A stretch of DNA of 64,000 nucleotides from Mesorhizobium sp. B2-3-4 (GTDB lineage Bacteria; Pseudomonadota; Alphaproteobacteria; Rhizobiales; Rhizobiaceae), in assembly GCF_006442315.1 (NCBI RefSeq), contig NZ_VFVY01000002.1:62001-126000 (forward strand). Reading direction: 5' to 3'. Under the pieces are notes generated by a model, which worked only from the letters and a program-made list of their open reading frames with translations, had not been told where the DNA came from and did not search any database. Positions 1-9,367 of the stretch are shown here, piece after piece; within the stretch, counting starts at the first letter, position 1; each line of letters opens with the position of its first letter. Made by a program: the position numbers and the translations under genes.

Positions 1-544
1 GCGGCTCCAGCGCCAGTGCCCTGGCGATACAGATGCGCTGACGTTGGCCGCCAGAAAAGGCATGCGGATATCGTTCGAGATGTTCGCGCGGCAGATGCAC
101 TTTGGCCAGCAGATCCGCTGTCCGCTCGCGCAAGGCACTTCCTCGCGCGATGCGATGGACGCGCATGGGATCCGCCAGCGCCTGGCCGATCGTCATGCGC
201 GGATTGAGCGAGGAGAAGGGATCCTGGAAGACCATCTGCACCTCGCGTCGGAAGCCCGCCAGAGTCGCTCGTCTGGCGCCGATGATCTCCTTGCCGTCAT
301 AGCGGATGGAACCCGACAGCGGTTTGTCCAACTGCATGATGCTGCGCGCCACGGTCGACTTGCCGCATCCCGACTCGCCCACCAAAGCAAGGGTTTCGCC
401 GGGGAAGATATCGAAGGAGACGCCCTCCACCGCATGCACCCGCCCGGTGAGGCCGCCGAAGACGCCGCCCTTGAGATCGAAACGCGTAATCAGGTCGCGC
501 ACTTCGACCAAGGGATTCTTGTCGGCTGCTGTGGGGCCGCTCAT
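1..544 (-). CDS. dppF: Dipeptide/oligopeptide ABC importer ATPase, DppF type (3' end outside window)
   Basis: This is one of two cytoplasmic ATPases that power a peptide-type (PepT) importer. About 181 residues are visible before the frame runs off the left edge. They carry a Walker A loop (GESGCGKST, near residue 57), the Q-loop (VFQDP) and the ABC signature SGGQRQR; Walker B and the C-terminal oligopeptide domain are missing. The ATG start overlaps the stop of the upstream ATPase gene by four bases (ATGA), so the two are translationally coupled. The cognate binding protein and permeases are probably those at 2781-6690, divergent from this strand. The family call is firm; the substrate (D-dipeptides?) is inferred from the neighbouring D-aminopeptidase. 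Confidence 0.9.
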   Translation of the reverse strand, partial: MSGPTAADKNPLVEVRDLITRFDLKGGVFGGLTGRVHAVEGVSFDIFPGETLALVGESGCGKSTVARSIMQLDKPLSGSIRYDGKEIIGARRATLAGFRREVQMVFQDPFSSLNPRMTIGQALADPMRVHRIARGSALRERTADLLAKVHLPREHLERYPHAFSGGQRQRICIARALALEP

Positions 545-1533
545 GCGGCAGTCTCCGGCTGCGGGGTTTCGGCATTGTAGACGACGAGCGGAAATTTCTC
601 CGGCGCGTCCTTGTCGGCCATGCTGCCCAGCCGTGGAACCGCCGAAATCAGAGCTCGTGTGTAGCGGTGCTGGGGATCGGCGAAGATCTGGTTCACGGAG
701 CCCGTTTCGACGATCTCGCCTTTCAGCATGACGCAGACACGGTCGGCGATTTCGGCAACGACGCCCATGTCATGCGTGATGAAAAGCACAGACATGCCGA
801 TCTCGCGCTGGAGCGCGCGGACAAGATCCAGGATCTGCGCCTGGATGGTGACGTCGAGCGCGGTGGTCGGTTCGTCAAGGATCATCAGGGAAGGGCGGCA
901 CGCCAATGCTATGGCGATCATGACGCGTTGGCGCATGCCCCCGGACAATTGGTGCGGATACTGATCGAGCCGTCGGGCGGCGTCCGGCACGCGTACCAGT
1001 TTAAGCACGTTCAGCGCGATCTCGCGCGCCTCGCGTGGCGACTTGCCCTGATGCCGCGTCACCACCTCGGCGATTTGGTCGCCGACGGTGAAGACCGGGT
1101 TGAGACTGGACATCGGATCCTGGAATACGATGGAAAACTCGAAACCGCGCAGGCCTTCCATGCGCTTCTCTGACAGCGTCGCCAGATCAACCGCGCCGCC
1201 ATCCTTGAGCCTCATCAGGATGCGCCCGCCTGTGATCCTGGCTCCATCGTATTCGGTCAGGCGCATGATTGTCATGGCGGTCACGGATTTGCCCGAGCCT
1301 GATTCGCCCACCAATGCAACCGTCTCGCCACGCTTGATGTGGAACGACACGCCTTGAACCGCCCGCACAGCGTTCGCGGCCCTTGAGCCGAAGCGGACTT
1401 CAAGGTTTTCGACCGATAATATGACGTCGTCGGGCAGGCTCGCAGTGGCGGCGGATCTGGCAGTCAACAAAGCACTCCGGGCCGTTCGTTCTCGATATCC
1501 GGCATCGAACGCGGTGAGCCTCCGTGCTGTCAA
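541..1533 (-). CDS. dppD: Dipeptide ABC importer ATPase, DppD type
   Basis: This is the second ATPase of the first peptide importer. It has Walker A (GESGSGKSV), Q-loop ([11 protein letters not shown]), signature LSGGMRQR and Walker B ([12 protein letters not shown]). At up to 330 residues it matches the usual 320-330 of DppD/OppD. The frame opens with a TTG at 1533. The first 35 residues are poorly conserved in character and another TTG lies near 1470, so the start is uncertain. It is followed with a 4-base overlap by the DppF-type gene. A perfect palindrome at 1648-1662, about 115 bases upstream, resembles the one in the LysR/binding-protein promoter and suggests shared control. Confidence 0.9.
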   Translation of the reverse strand: MTARRLTAFDAGYRERTARSALLTARSAATASLPDDVILSVENLEVRFGSRAANAVRAVQGVSFHIKRGETVALVGESGSGKSVTAMTIMRLTEYDGARITGGRILMRLKDGGAVDLATLSEKRMEGLRGFEFSIVFQDPMSSLNPVFTVGDQIAEVVTRHQGKSPREAREIALNVLKLVRVPDAARRLDQYPHQLSGGMRQRVMIAIALACRPSLMILDEPTTALDVTIQAQILDLVRALQREIGMSVLFITHDMGVVAEIADRVCVMLKGEIVETGSVNQIFADPQHRYTRALISAVPRLGSMADKDAPEKFPLVVYNAETPQPETAA

Positions 1534-1647
1534 TAGGCCCGGACGCGCTGGCGGCTGGGAACCGTGACGCTAGCGATCCCTCTGGAGGTATCCACACACA
1601 TAGACTACCGGGCGATTATTGGCGTTTACGCCCAATCACTTGAAACT

Positions 1648-1662
1648 ATGCAAAATTTGCAT
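1648..1662. promoter_or_regulatory. LysR-type operator candidate upstream of the ATPase pair
   Basis: ATGCAAAATTTGCAT is a perfect 15-bp palindrome and contains the T-N11-A arrangement of LysR boxes. It lies between the LysR gene and the two ATPase genes. It matches the site at 2670-2684 at 11 of 15 positions, with both ATGC/GCAT ends kept. Binding by the adjacent LysR protein is inferred. Confidence 0.45.
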
Positions 1663-1705
1663 CTCTCCATCGGATTTCGCATGACGTGACGTGGCGGCCG
1701 ACAGA

Positions 1706-2659
1706 CTAGCGCATTGCCAGGGCCGGGTCGGCCAAATTACGTCCGCTCGCCTGTTCCGCGGTGCGCGAAAGGTATTTCCAGAGCGCCTCGCCGTCTCGGC
1801 TGCGCGTTCCCACGCGCCGGAAAATCCTGATCTCGATTTCGAGCGACATCTGATGTCCGCCGATCTGAATCAATTCGCCTTGCGCGATCGATTTTTGGAC
1901 GCAGATTTGCGGCAGCCAGACGACGCCTTGTCCGGCAATCGCCATCTGCTTCAAGCCCTCGGCCAGCGAAGACTGGTAGACAATGCTGAGATTGAGTGGA
2001 CGTCGCCAGCGTGACTGGATGAGCGAAATCAGCTTGCCGAGATAGCCGTCGCTCCAGGAATAGGCGAGGTAGGGGATTCTGGTTCCCTCGGGCGCGTCGA
2101 CATCGAACAACGGTGTTCCCGCCGAGCTGACGCCGGACACAAGAACGAGGCGATCCCTGCCGATTTGAAGCGATTCGAAGGGGCCGGCCTCCAGTACGGG
2201 CGGGCCGTCGGGATGATCGTAGGTGATGACGAAGTCGCACTTGCCAGACGACAGGTGTTCGACGCATTCCAGGAAATCGCCGGTATGCATGCTGGAGCGA
2301 ACAGGCGCGTTCGGCATGTCGGGATGGCTGATCCACTTGGGGAAAAAATAGATGGCCAGCGTATGAAGCGCGGCGAAAGTGAGAAGCCGTGAGCTGGCGC
2401 CAGCCGCATTGCGGCAGTCGGTCCGCAACCGGTAAAGGTCACGGACCATTTCCTGGCAGCGTGGAACGAAAAGATTGCCGGCACTGGTCAGGTGCACCGG
2501 ATAGGTGCTGCGGTCTATGAGTTCTGCGCCGACCCACTCTTCCAGCGCCTTGATGCGGCGGCTGAAGGCCGGCTGAGAAATGTTTCTCGACGCCGCCGCG
2601 GTGGAAAAATTCCGCGTCGCGGCGATTTCAAGGAAATCTTCAAACCACGCCAGCTCCAT
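1706..2659 (-). CDS. LysR-family transcriptional regulator
   Basis: This is a DNA-binding regulator that probably senses a ligand related to the imported peptide or its products. The N-terminal winged helix-turn-helix covers roughly residues 1-60 (note SQPAFSRRIKALEEW), followed by a periplasmic-binding-protein-like effector domain; 317 residues is normal. In-frame starts exist at 2677 (TTG), 2671, 2662 and 2659. I chose the ATG at 2659 because a GAGG sits six bases upstream and LysR proteins usually begin just before such a first helix. It is divergent from the binding-protein gene at 2781 and lies upstream of, and on the same strand as, the two ATPase genes. Confidence 0.9.
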   Translation of the reverse strand: MELAWFEDFLEIAATRNFSTAAASRNISQPAFSRRIKALEEWVGAELIDRSTYPVHLTSAGNLFVPRCQEMVRDLYRLRTDCRNAAGASSRLLTFAALHTLAIYFFPKWISHPDMPNAPVRSSMHTGDFLECVEHLSSGKCDFVITYDHPDGPPVLEAGPFESLQIGRDRLVLVSGVSSAGTPLFDVDAPEGTRIPYLAYSWSDGYLGKLISLIQSRWRRPLNLSIVYQSSLAEGLKQMAIAGQGVVWLPQICVQKSIAQGELIQIGGHQMSLEIEIRIFRRVGTRSRDGEALWKYLSRTAEQASGRNLADPALAMR

Positions 2660-2669
2660 CATCGGCCTC

Positions 2670-2684
2670 ATGCGCAAATCGCAT
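2670..2684. promoter_or_regulatory. LysR-type operator candidate in the divergent promoter
   Basis: ATGCGCAAATCGCAT is an inverted repeat (ATGCG, five bases, CGCAT) with T-N11-A inside. It lies 11 bases upstream of the chosen LysR start and about 97 bases upstream of the binding-protein gene, the usual place for LysR autoregulation plus activation of the divergent target. It resembles the palindrome at 1648-1662. Confidence 0.45.
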
Positions 2685-2780
2685 AACCCATCCTATCTAC
2701 GCATTGGACAGTGGCGCAACCCTCCTCCTAGCTTTCGTGGCAACGATAAAAAGACCTCGCTCAATTGTGGGAACAGATTC

Positions 2781-4715
2781 ATGAAAATCAAACGTGCCTT
2801 AGCATTAGCACTATGCGTCGGCATTGGCGCCATCGCGTCGCCGGTGATGGCAGAAACCAAGAATCCCGGGACCTTCGTGTTCCTGTGGACGGATGATGTT
2901 CAGTCCTTCGATCCGGCCTATATCGCAAACACGCCGAGTTCGTACGGTGTCTTGAACGTCTACAGCCGGTTGTTGAACTATAACGGCTCGCAGATTTCCG
3001 AATTCGTGCCTTCCCTGTCATCGCAGGTGCCCAGCCTGGAGAATGGGCTCATCAAGCAGAACGCCGACGGTTCTGTCAGCTACACATTCCCGATCCGCAA
3101 GGGCGTGTACGCCCACAAGGTCGGCATCAAGGGTGACGACGGCAAGATCACCTGGCAATACTATGACGGCCTGACCAGCGAGCAGAAGGCCAAGATCGAG
3201 CCTGGCTATGGCGAGATCTCGGCCGATGACGTTCGCTACTCGCTGCTGCGTGCGATCCTCATGGGGCAGTCCTGGATGTCCAACGCCATCACCGAGGTGA
3301 TGACAGGAAGCCAGTACACCGACGTCGCCAAATGGGTCGAGGCCGAAGGTAAGGTGTCGGATATCAAGGATGCCAGCCCCGAGGCGCTTCGCAAGGTCTA
3401 CGACGAGCTCGCCTCGCAGATCACCGTCGAAGGCGATAACGTCACGCTGAAGCTGCCGAAGTCCTTCCCTGCCACGCTTGGCGTGCTGGCGCTGCCGTTC
3501 GGCGCATCGATCGTCGACAAGGAATGGGTCGCTTCGGTCGGAGGCTGGGACGGCAATGGCGACACCTGGAAGAAGTACTATCGTCCCGAACTCGGCGACG
3601 ATCCGCTGTTTGCCGAGGAGAACGGCACTGGTCCGTTCATGCTCGATGAATGGGACCGGACGGATCGCCGCATCACGCTGAAGCGTTTCGACAATTATTT
3701 CATGGGTCCGGCTTCGCTGGAGCGGGTCGTCATGCGCACCGTTCCGGAGTGGACAACACGTCGCCTGCAGTTGCTTTCCGGCGACGCGGATTTCGTGACG
3801 GCACCGGTGGAATTCCTGGATGAACTCGGCAAGACGGAGGGCGTCAAGGTCGTTGACGGTCTGCCTAAGGTGTTCAGCCGCGGCCTGTATTTCGCCTGGC
3901 CGCTGGACGATGCCGACAACGCCGCTATCGGCAGCGGCAAGCTGGATGGCAACGGCATCCCGCCGGACTTCTTCTCCGATATCGATGTGCGCATCGGCTT
4001 CAACTACGCACAGAACTACGACGCGCTGATAAAACAGGCGCTGCTCGGCAAGACAGTCCAGGCCCATGGGCCGACGGTGCGCGGAATCATGGGCTATCGC
4101 GCGGACTCGCCCATCTACAGCTATGATCCGGCGAAAGCCGCGGAGCACTTCAAAAAGGCCTTCGGCGGCAAGCTCTGGGACACGGGCTTTACCTTTACGG
4201 CGTTTGTCCAGGAAGGCACGCCGCAGGGCACGGCGGCTCTCTCCGCGCTGCAGCAGGGACTGCAGCGCATCAACCCGAAGTTCAAGATGAAGATCCAGTC
4301 GCTGCCATGGGCGTCGATCTCGGACAAGTTGAACAATCGTGAAAAGCCTGCGTCGCCGCTCACCTATATGGGTTGGGGGCCAGACTATTCGGATCCGGGT
4401 GGCCCGCTCGGCGCCGCGACCTACTACCTGTCTCCGACCGGTCTCGTCGGTGGTATGCTGGGCCAAGGCTACCGGGACCTGATGACGGAGAAGTTCAAGC
4501 CTCTGCTGGACCAGGCCTGGGCGTCGAGCGACCCGGCGGTGCGGGAACCGATCTACGCCAAGCTGCAGGAAATGTCTTACGACTACGCCACGACGCAATT
4601 CCTCTGGGAAGACTTTGGCTACATCGTTACCCGCAGCAACATCGACGGCTACGTCCACAATATGATCCTCTACGGTGCGTGGGACTTCTATCCAGTCACC
4701 AAGAAGGCTGACTGA
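2781..4715 (+). CDS. Peptide-type ABC transporter substrate-binding protein (SBP family 5)
   Basis: This is the periplasmic receptor of the first peptide importer. It starts MKIKRALALALCVGIGAIAS with a clear Sec signal peptide ending near MAE, followed by a large SBP_bac_5 body; 644 residues is longer than the usual 530-550. Family features include an SFDPAY stretch near the N-terminus and the GTGPFMLDEWDR segment typical of DppA/OppA-like receptors. The open frame continues upstream of 2781, but those codons overlap the regulator and lack a signal sequence, so the ATG at 2781 is preferred. A strong hairpin follows the stop before the permease genes. Family is certain, ligand unknown. Confidence 0.92.
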   Translation: MKIKRALALALCVGIGAIASPVMAETKNPGTFVFLWTDDVQSFDPAYIANTPSSYGVLNVYSRLLNYNGSQISEFVPSLSSQVPSLENGLIKQNADGSVSYTFPIRKGVYAHKVGIKGDDGKITWQYYDGLTSEQKAKIEPGYGEISADDVRYSLLRAILMGQSWMSNAITEVMTGSQYTDVAKWVEAEGKVSDIKDASPEALRKVYDELASQITVEGDNVTLKLPKSFPATLGVLALPFGASIVDKEWVASVGGWDGNGDTWKKYYRPELGDDPLFAEENGTGPFMLDEWDRTDRRITLKRFDNYFMGPASLERVVMRTVPEWTTRRLQLLSGDADFVTAPVEFLDELGKTEGVKVVDGLPKVFSRGLYFAWPLDDADNAAIGSGKLDGNGIPPDFFSDIDVRIGFNYAQNYDALIKQALLGKTVQAHGPTVRGIMGYRADSPIYSYDPAKAAEHFKKAFGGKLWDTGFTFTAFVQEGTPQGTAALSALQQGLQRINPKFKMKIQSLPWASISDKLNNREKPASPLTYMGWGPDYSDPGGPLGAATYYLSPTGLVGGMLGQGYRDLMTEKFKPLLDQAWASSDPAVREPIYAKLQEMSYDYATTQFLWEDFGYIVTRSNIDGYVHNMILYGAWDFYPVTKKAD

Positions 4716-4730
4716 GGCGCTTGAAGTTCG

Positions 4731-4753
4731 GCCGGGCGGAGCCGCCGCCCGGC
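4731..4753 (+). terminator. Hairpin between binding-protein and permease genes
   Basis: The arms GCCGGGCGG and CCGCCCGGC pair perfectly around a five-base loop, 16 bases after the binding-protein stop. No T-run follows, so it is more likely an mRNA stabiliser or attenuator that keeps binding protein more abundant than permease than a full terminator. Similar hairpins occur at three other such junctions in this window. Confidence 0.55.
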
Positions 4754-4783
4754 TAAACCTTCCCTCATTGTGCGGATGCTCAT

Positions 4784-5821
4784 GTGCTGAACTACGCTTT
4801 GCGGCGGCTCCTGATGCTGCCCGTCGTCCTCTTTGCCCTGTCGCTGATGCTTTTCGCGCTGCAGATGTCGCTGTCGCCGACGCAGCGCCTGGCCGCCTAC
4901 GCACCGTCGCCCGACTTCCTCAAGGGTGGCCAGGACAGCATTCGCAGGATGATCGACCAGTACGGATTGAACGATCCCTTCTATATCCAGTACGGACGTT
5001 GGATCGGCAACATTCTGACCGGCAATCTCGGTTGGTCGGAGACGGCGCGCCAGCCCGTCGCCCATGCGCTTGCGTCTCTGCTGCCGGCGACACTGGAACT
5101 CGTGGTGCTGGCCTTCATTCCCGGCTTTCTGCTGGCCATATATCTGGGCTCGCGGGCTGGCATCCATCTCAACCGCTGGCCGGATCATCTGATCCGCATC
5201 TTCACCATCCTCGGATGGTCCTTTCCCGTCTATGTGTTCGGATTGCTGATGCTGCTGATCTTTTACTCGGCACTGGACTGGTTCCCGCCCGGGCGGCTCA
5301 GCCAGTGGGCGCAGTCGGCCGTCACGTCTCCCGGTTTCACCCGCTACACCGGCGCGAACACGATCGACGCGCTGCTCAACGGTAATCTCGCCATCTTCTG
5401 GGATTCGCTTCGGCATCTCGCGGCTCCGGTCATCACGCTGACTTATGTCAATCTTGCCAACATGACGCGCGTCATGCGCACCTCGATGCTGGAAACGCTG
5501 CGCCAGGATTATGTACGCACCGCGCGTGCAAAGGGCATGCCGAGGCGCGTGGTGGAACTGCATCACGCGCGGCGCAACGCGCTTTTGCCTGTTACGACGA
5601 TTGCAGGGATGGAGCTTGCCGCCATGATGGGCGGCGTCGTCATTACCGAAACAATCTTCGACTATGCCGGACTGGGTCAGTTCGCGGCCAAGACCGCCGC
5701 CAATCTCGACTTTCCCGCCGTGCTCGGCTTCGGGCTCTATTTCGCGGTCGTCCTCGTCGTGCTCAACCTCGCTGTCGATCTGGTCTATCCGCTGCTCGAT
5801 CCAAGGGTGAAGACGCGATGA
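4784..5821 (+). CDS. dppB: Peptide-type ABC transporter permease, DppB type
   Basis: This is an inner-membrane subunit of the first importer: about six membrane segments with a long periplasmic loop after the first, as in DppB/OppB. The C-terminal half has the ATPase-contacting EAA-like region (RGVVELHHARRNALLPV region around residues 248-265). It is 345 residues with a GTG start at 4784; no better in-frame ATG precedes it. It overlaps the next permease by four bases (ATGA). It should pair with the ATPases at 1-1533, because no other ATPase gene lies in this operon. Confidence 0.92.
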   Translation: MLNYALRRLLMLPVVLFALSLMLFALQMSLSPTQRLAAYAPSPDFLKGGQDSIRRMIDQYGLNDPFYIQYGRWIGNILTGNLGWSETARQPVAHALASLLPATLELVVLAFIPGFLLAIYLGSRAGIHLNRWPDHLIRIFTILGWSFPVYVFGLLMLLIFYSALDWFPPGRLSQWAQSAVTSPGFTRYTGANTIDALLNGNLAIFWDSLRHLAAPVITLTYVNLANMTRVMRTSMLETLRQDYVRTARAKGMPRRVVELHHARRNALLPVTTIAGMELAAMMGGVVITETIFDYAGLGQFAAKTAANLDFPAVLGFGLYFAVVLVVLNLAVDLVYPLLDPRVKTR

Positions 5822-6690
5822 GGGCGCTCGGCTATCTGAAGCGTAATCCGATATCGCTGGTCGGCGTGCTCCTGCTGCTGGCTTTCGTTCTGGTTGCCAT
5901 CTTCGCGCCGGTGCTTGCACCACCGCAAGAGTTCCAGATGTCGGTCTACGACACGCCGCGAGCCGGGTTCCTGGCGACGCCGCAGCCGCCGTCGCCCGAA
6001 GCGATCTTCGGGACAACCGAAGGGCAGTATGATATATATTACGCCGTCGTCTGGGGGACTCGTACGGCCTTCAAGATCGGCCTCGGCGTCGTTGCCATCT
6101 CGGTTCTGATCGGGACCATCATCGGTTCGCTCGCGGCCTATTATGGCGGCGTCGTGGACGAGGTCCTGATGCGAATCGTCGACGTGTTCATGGCGGTTCC
6201 CTTCCTCATCGCGGCAATGGTCCTGACCGCGCTGCTCGGCAAGGGACTCGGACCGATAACCGTCGCGCTGACGACCTTCGGATGGATGGGGTATGCGCGT
6301 GTCGTGCGAAGCGAGATCCTGCGCATCCGCGAGATGGATTTCGTCAACGCGGCACGAAGCTACGGCGCCGGCGACTTCCGGCTGATCGTCCTGCACATTC
6401 TGCCCAACGCATTCTTTCCTGTGCTCGTGCTGGCCACGATGGCGACGGGTTCAATGGTGCTGACAGCCTCGGCCCTGAGCTTCCTGGGCGTCGGCACCGA
6501 GGAGGGATACGCCGACTGGGGGCAGTTCATCGCCTATGCGCGCAACTGGATCGTCGGCCAACCCGGAAATCCTTTCCAGTACTGGTACACGCTCGCTTTC
6601 CCCGGCGCCGCGATCTTCCTCTTCGTGCTGGCGTGGAACCTGGTTGGCGACGCGCTGCGCGACATTCTCGATCCACGCCATACCGATTGA
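5818..6690 (+). CDS. dppC: Peptide-type ABC transporter permease, DppC type
   Basis: This is the second inner-membrane subunit of the first importer. The N-terminus (residues 10-32, RNPISLVGVLLLLAFVLVAI) is the first membrane helix typical of DppC/OppC. A binding-protein-dependent transport domain follows, with the ATPase contact at HILPNAFFPVLV and the ASALSFLGVG motif. It is 290 residues, the normal size. The start overlaps the DppB stop, and 18 bases separate its own stop from the hydrolase gene, so the hydrolase appears co-transcribed. Confidence 0.92.
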   Translation: MRALGYLKRNPISLVGVLLLLAFVLVAIFAPVLAPPQEFQMSVYDTPRAGFLATPQPPSPEAIFGTTEGQYDIYYAVVWGTRTAFKIGLGVVAISVLIGTIIGSLAAYYGGVVDEVLMRIVDVFMAVPFLIAAMVLTALLGKGLGPITVALTTFGWMGYARVVRSEILRIREMDFVNAARSYGAGDFRLIVLHILPNAFFPVLVLATMATGSMVLTASALSFLGVGTEEGYADWGQFIAYARNWIVGQPGNPFQYWYTLAFPGAAIFLFVLAWNLVGDALRDILDPRHTD

Positions 6691-6708
6691 AATAAGGGAG
6701 TAACCTCC

Positions 6709-8379
6709 GTGTCTTCGCTTTCCAGCAGCGCCATCGAGCTTTTCGAAGATCTTATCCGCCACGAGGTAGAGGACAAGGCGATCCCGTCGATCTCCTATGC
6801 CCTCGTGGACCGGGACGGCCTTCTGGCGCATGGCCATGTCCAGCGGCACGATCGTCATTTCGACATGAAGGACGATACCTGTTTCCGCATAGGCTCGATC
6901 ACAAAGACCTTCACCTCGGTCGCCATCATGCAACTCGTCGAACAGGGGCTGGTCGACCTGGATGTCGATGTCTCGGAATATTTGCCGGGGTTCCGCCCGG
7001 TCAATCCGTTCGCCGGTCGCGAAAGCGGCCCGCACGGGTCCCAGATCAGCCTGAGCAAGCTGATGAGCCACACCGCCGGCATCGTGCGTGAGCCCAAGAG
7101 CGGACACTATCTGGACTCGCACAAGCCACCGCTAGCCGACACGGTGGCGGAGCTCGCCACATCCACCCTCAAGCAGGATCCGAGCGCCGGCATCATGCAT
7201 TATTCGAACGCCGGCATCGCCGTGGTCGGGATGGTGATCGAGCGAGTGACGCGCAAGAGCTATTCCGATTATATCACCCAGAACATCCTGAAGCCGCTAG
7301 GCATGAACGACACGTCGTCGGGGATGGCTCCTGGCATTCGCGAAAGACTGGCGCCGGCCGACATGTGGACACTCGACGGCGACAGCCCGGCGCCGGTGTT
7401 CAATCTTGGTGGCTCGCCTGCCGGCAATATCTTCTCCACCACGTCCGACATGGCAAACTACACGCAATGCCTGTTGCGCGGTGGCTTCGCGCCCGATGGT
7501 CACCCCATCGTCAGTCCGGCATCGCTGCGCAAGATGTGGACGCCGATCGGCAAACGCCCGGAAGGCCACAACAAGGATTTGAACGGCTATGGCCTGTGCT
7601 TCGGCGTCGGCGACATGGATGGATGGACGTCCGTCGGGCATGGCGGCGCGGTCTATGGATATGCGTCGCAGATGATGATCCTGCCCAGGGCAGGTCTGGG
7701 CGTGCTGATTTTCGCGACGCTCGATTTCGCCAATCAGATAGCCTCGCGACTGGCCGGCGACGGCCTCCGCATCGCCCTTGCCAGTCGCGGTATGGGACGC
7801 ATGCCGGAGCGCAGCCAGACCGCCCCGGCCATCACGCAGGATCAGTTTGCGCGGCTGCCGGGTCTCTACCGCCATGAGACGAGCGGCGAGGTCGTCGAAG
7901 TCAAGAACAAGGACGGCAAGCTCTATCTGATGGGGGAGGGCGTGCCGCTTCAGATCCGCCCTGTCTCGGGAGATGATTTTGTCATCGACGGCCGCATCTA
8001 TGGCCGTGGAGCCGAATATGCGCATATGAACCTTTCTTTCTCGCAGGCCAACCAGTTGACCTGGAAAGGGGCGGACTGGTCGCGGGTCGATACCCTGCCT
8101 GTCGAGAAAGTTCCCCCGGAGATCGCACCGCATCTGGGCGAGTACGGGCCGGACTTCAACATCACCTACCTGACCTACAGCCATGGCGAGCTGAAATGCC
8201 TGATCGAGTATTTCTGCACCCATTCATGTGAGCCGGTGGACGCCGGTCGGTTTCGCATGCACGGGCTGCTTTATGAGGAAGAAATCCTCGAACTGGACGC
8301 CGTCGACGACAATGGGCGCCGCGGCATTCGCGTCGGACCCATGTTTCTTGTGCGCCGCCAGGCCGAAATGGCGGCCTGA
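6709..8379 (+). CDS. Serine hydrolase, beta-lactamase/D-aminopeptidase fold
   Basis: This penicillin-recognising-fold hydrolase (class C beta-lactamase/DD-peptidase/D-aminopeptidase superfamily) has the full catalytic set: S63-I-T-K66 (nucleophile and base), Y165-S-N167 and H311-G-G313. About 370 N-terminal residues form the catalytic domain. The remaining 190 form extra beta-rich domains, as in DAP-type D-aminopeptidases (556 residues total). There is no signal peptide, so it is probably cytoplasmic and acts on imported substrate. The start is GTG after a GGAG (ATAAGGGAGTAACCTCC GTG). Its position in the dpp operon just before a DppA-type peptidase suggests cleavage of D-residue peptides; an esterase or amidase role is possible. 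Confidence 0.85.
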   Translation: MSSLSSSAIELFEDLIRHEVEDKAIPSISYALVDRDGLLAHGHVQRHDRHFDMKDDTCFRIGSITKTFTSVAIMQLVEQGLVDLDVDVSEYLPGFRPVNPFAGRESGPHGSQISLSKLMSHTAGIVREPKSGHYLDSHKPPLADTVAELATSTLKQDPSAGIMHYSNAGIAVVGMVIERVTRKSYSDYITQNILKPLGMNDTSSGMAPGIRERLAPADMWTLDGDSPAPVFNLGGSPAGNIFSTTSDMANYTQCLLRGGFAPDGHPIVSPASLRKMWTPIGKRPEGHNKDLNGYGLCFGVGDMDGWTSVGHGGAVYGYASQMMILPRAGLGVLIFATLDFANQIASRLAGDGLRIALASRGMGRMPERSQTAPAITQDQFARLPGLYRHETSGEVVEVKNKDGKLYLMGEGVPLQIRPVSGDDFVIDGRIYGRGAEYAHMNLSFSQANQLTWKGADWSRVDTLPVEKVPPEIAPHLGEYGPDFNITYLTYSHGELKCLIEYFCTHSCEPVDAGRFRMHGLLYEEEILELDAVDDNGRRGIRVGPMFLVRRQAEMAA

Positions 8380-8468
8380 AACGCAAGCGGCAGGCCGGGC
8401 ACGGCTCTCGGGCCGGCGGCGACACGAGCTGCCGCCCGGCGATTCCTCTGACAGCGAAAGGCAAGGAT

Positions 8469-9272
8469 ATGAAAGTCTTCATCAGCGCCGACATCGAAGG
8501 CACGGCGGGCATCACCAACTGGGACGAGGCCCGCAAGGGCAATCCCGATTATGCCGAGTTCCGCGAATACATGACCGAAGAGCTCGTTGCGGCTTGCGAA
8601 GGCGCCAAGGCGGCGGGCGCGACGGAGGTCGTCGTCAAGGATGCCCATTCGACGGCACGCAATCTCATCCTGTCGAAGCTGCCGGCCTATGTGCGCGTCG
8701 TGCGGGGTTGGAGCGGCCATCCGGACGCCATGATGTTCGGCATCGACGACAGCTTCGACGCCGCTCTCTACACGGGCTATCACAATAAGGCCGGCACAGA
8801 CACGAATCCACTGGCGCACACGCTGACCGGGACCGTGTCCCGGATGCTTATCAACGGCGAAGTGGCGTCCGAATACACGCTCAACGCGCATTGCGCCGCG
8901 CGCTACGGCGTGCCCTCCGTGTTCTTGTCGGGCGATGCCGGCATGTGCGGCGAGGCAAAGGCGCTGGTGCCGGAAATAGCCACCGTCGCCACGAGCGAAG
9001 GTTTCGGGCCGGCCACGTCTTCCCTTTCGCCGCAAGCCGCCGTGAAAGCGATCCGCGAGACAGTCGAAGCGGCGCTATCGCGCGATCTGTCGAAGTGCCT
9101 GCCTAAACTGGCGAAGAAATTCGAACTTATCGTTGAATACACCACCCCGATCGAGGCTTACAGGGGCAGCTGGTATCCTGGCATCCAGCATCCGGCTCCG
9201 CGCACGCTTCGCTTCGAGGCGGACGATTTCTTCGAAATTCAGCGCGCCATCCGCTTCATCGTCCTGAGTTGA
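8469..9272 (+). CDS. dppA: D-aminopeptidase, DppA/M55 family
   Basis: This is a cytoplasmic zinc aminopeptidase of the family typified by Bacillus subtilis DppA, which releases D-alanine from D-Ala-D-Ala and similar dipeptides. Expected metal ligands are present: D8 and E10 in SADIEG, H60 in DAHSTARN, H105 in GYHNKAGT and a glutamate near 131-135. Its 267 residues match the family. The ATG at 8469 follows AAGGAT. It is the last gene of the operon with the importer and the serine hydrolase, and a strong hairpin lies just after the stop. This gene gives the best indication that the first importer carries D-dipeptides. Confidence 0.92.
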   Translation: MKVFISADIEGTAGITNWDEARKGNPDYAEFREYMTEELVAACEGAKAAGATEVVVKDAHSTARNLILSKLPAYVRVVRGWSGHPDAMMFGIDDSFDAALYTGYHNKAGTDTNPLAHTLTGTVSRMLINGEVASEYTLNAHCAARYGVPSVFLSGDAGMCGEAKALVPEIATVATSEGFGPATSSLSPQAAVKAIRETVEAALSRDLSKCLPKLAKKFELIVEYTTPIEAYRGSWYPGIQHPAPRTLRFEADDFFEIQRAIRFIVLS

Positions 9273-9284
9273 ACAGGTAGTGCC

Positions 9285-9318
9285 GATACAGCCCGGCCGA
9301 TTTCTAGCGGGCTGTATC
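9285..9318 (+). terminator. Terminator-like hairpin after the dpp operon
   Basis: GATACAGCCCG and CGGGCTGTATC form a perfect 11-bp stem around a 12-base loop. It sits 12 bases after the D-aminopeptidase stop and before the convergent gene ending at 9368. There is no clear T-run, so it may work as a bidirectional or Rho-assisted end. Confidence 0.6.
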
Positions 9319-9367
9319 GTCGGTCCTGTTCTACAGCTGCCCTGCGGCGGTTCGCTTCCGGTGGCCG

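Noticed and set aside
3018..4904. Very long open frame antisense to the first peptide receptor gene
   Set aside because: It mirrors a GC-rich real gene, has arginine-, histidine- and glutamate-rich low-complexity composition and no domain; the opposite strand encodes a complete receptor.
4688..6396. Long minus-strand open frames opposite the first two permease genes
   Set aside because: Shadow frames of dppB/dppC; Arg/His/Gln-rich with no recognisable motif or ribosome site.
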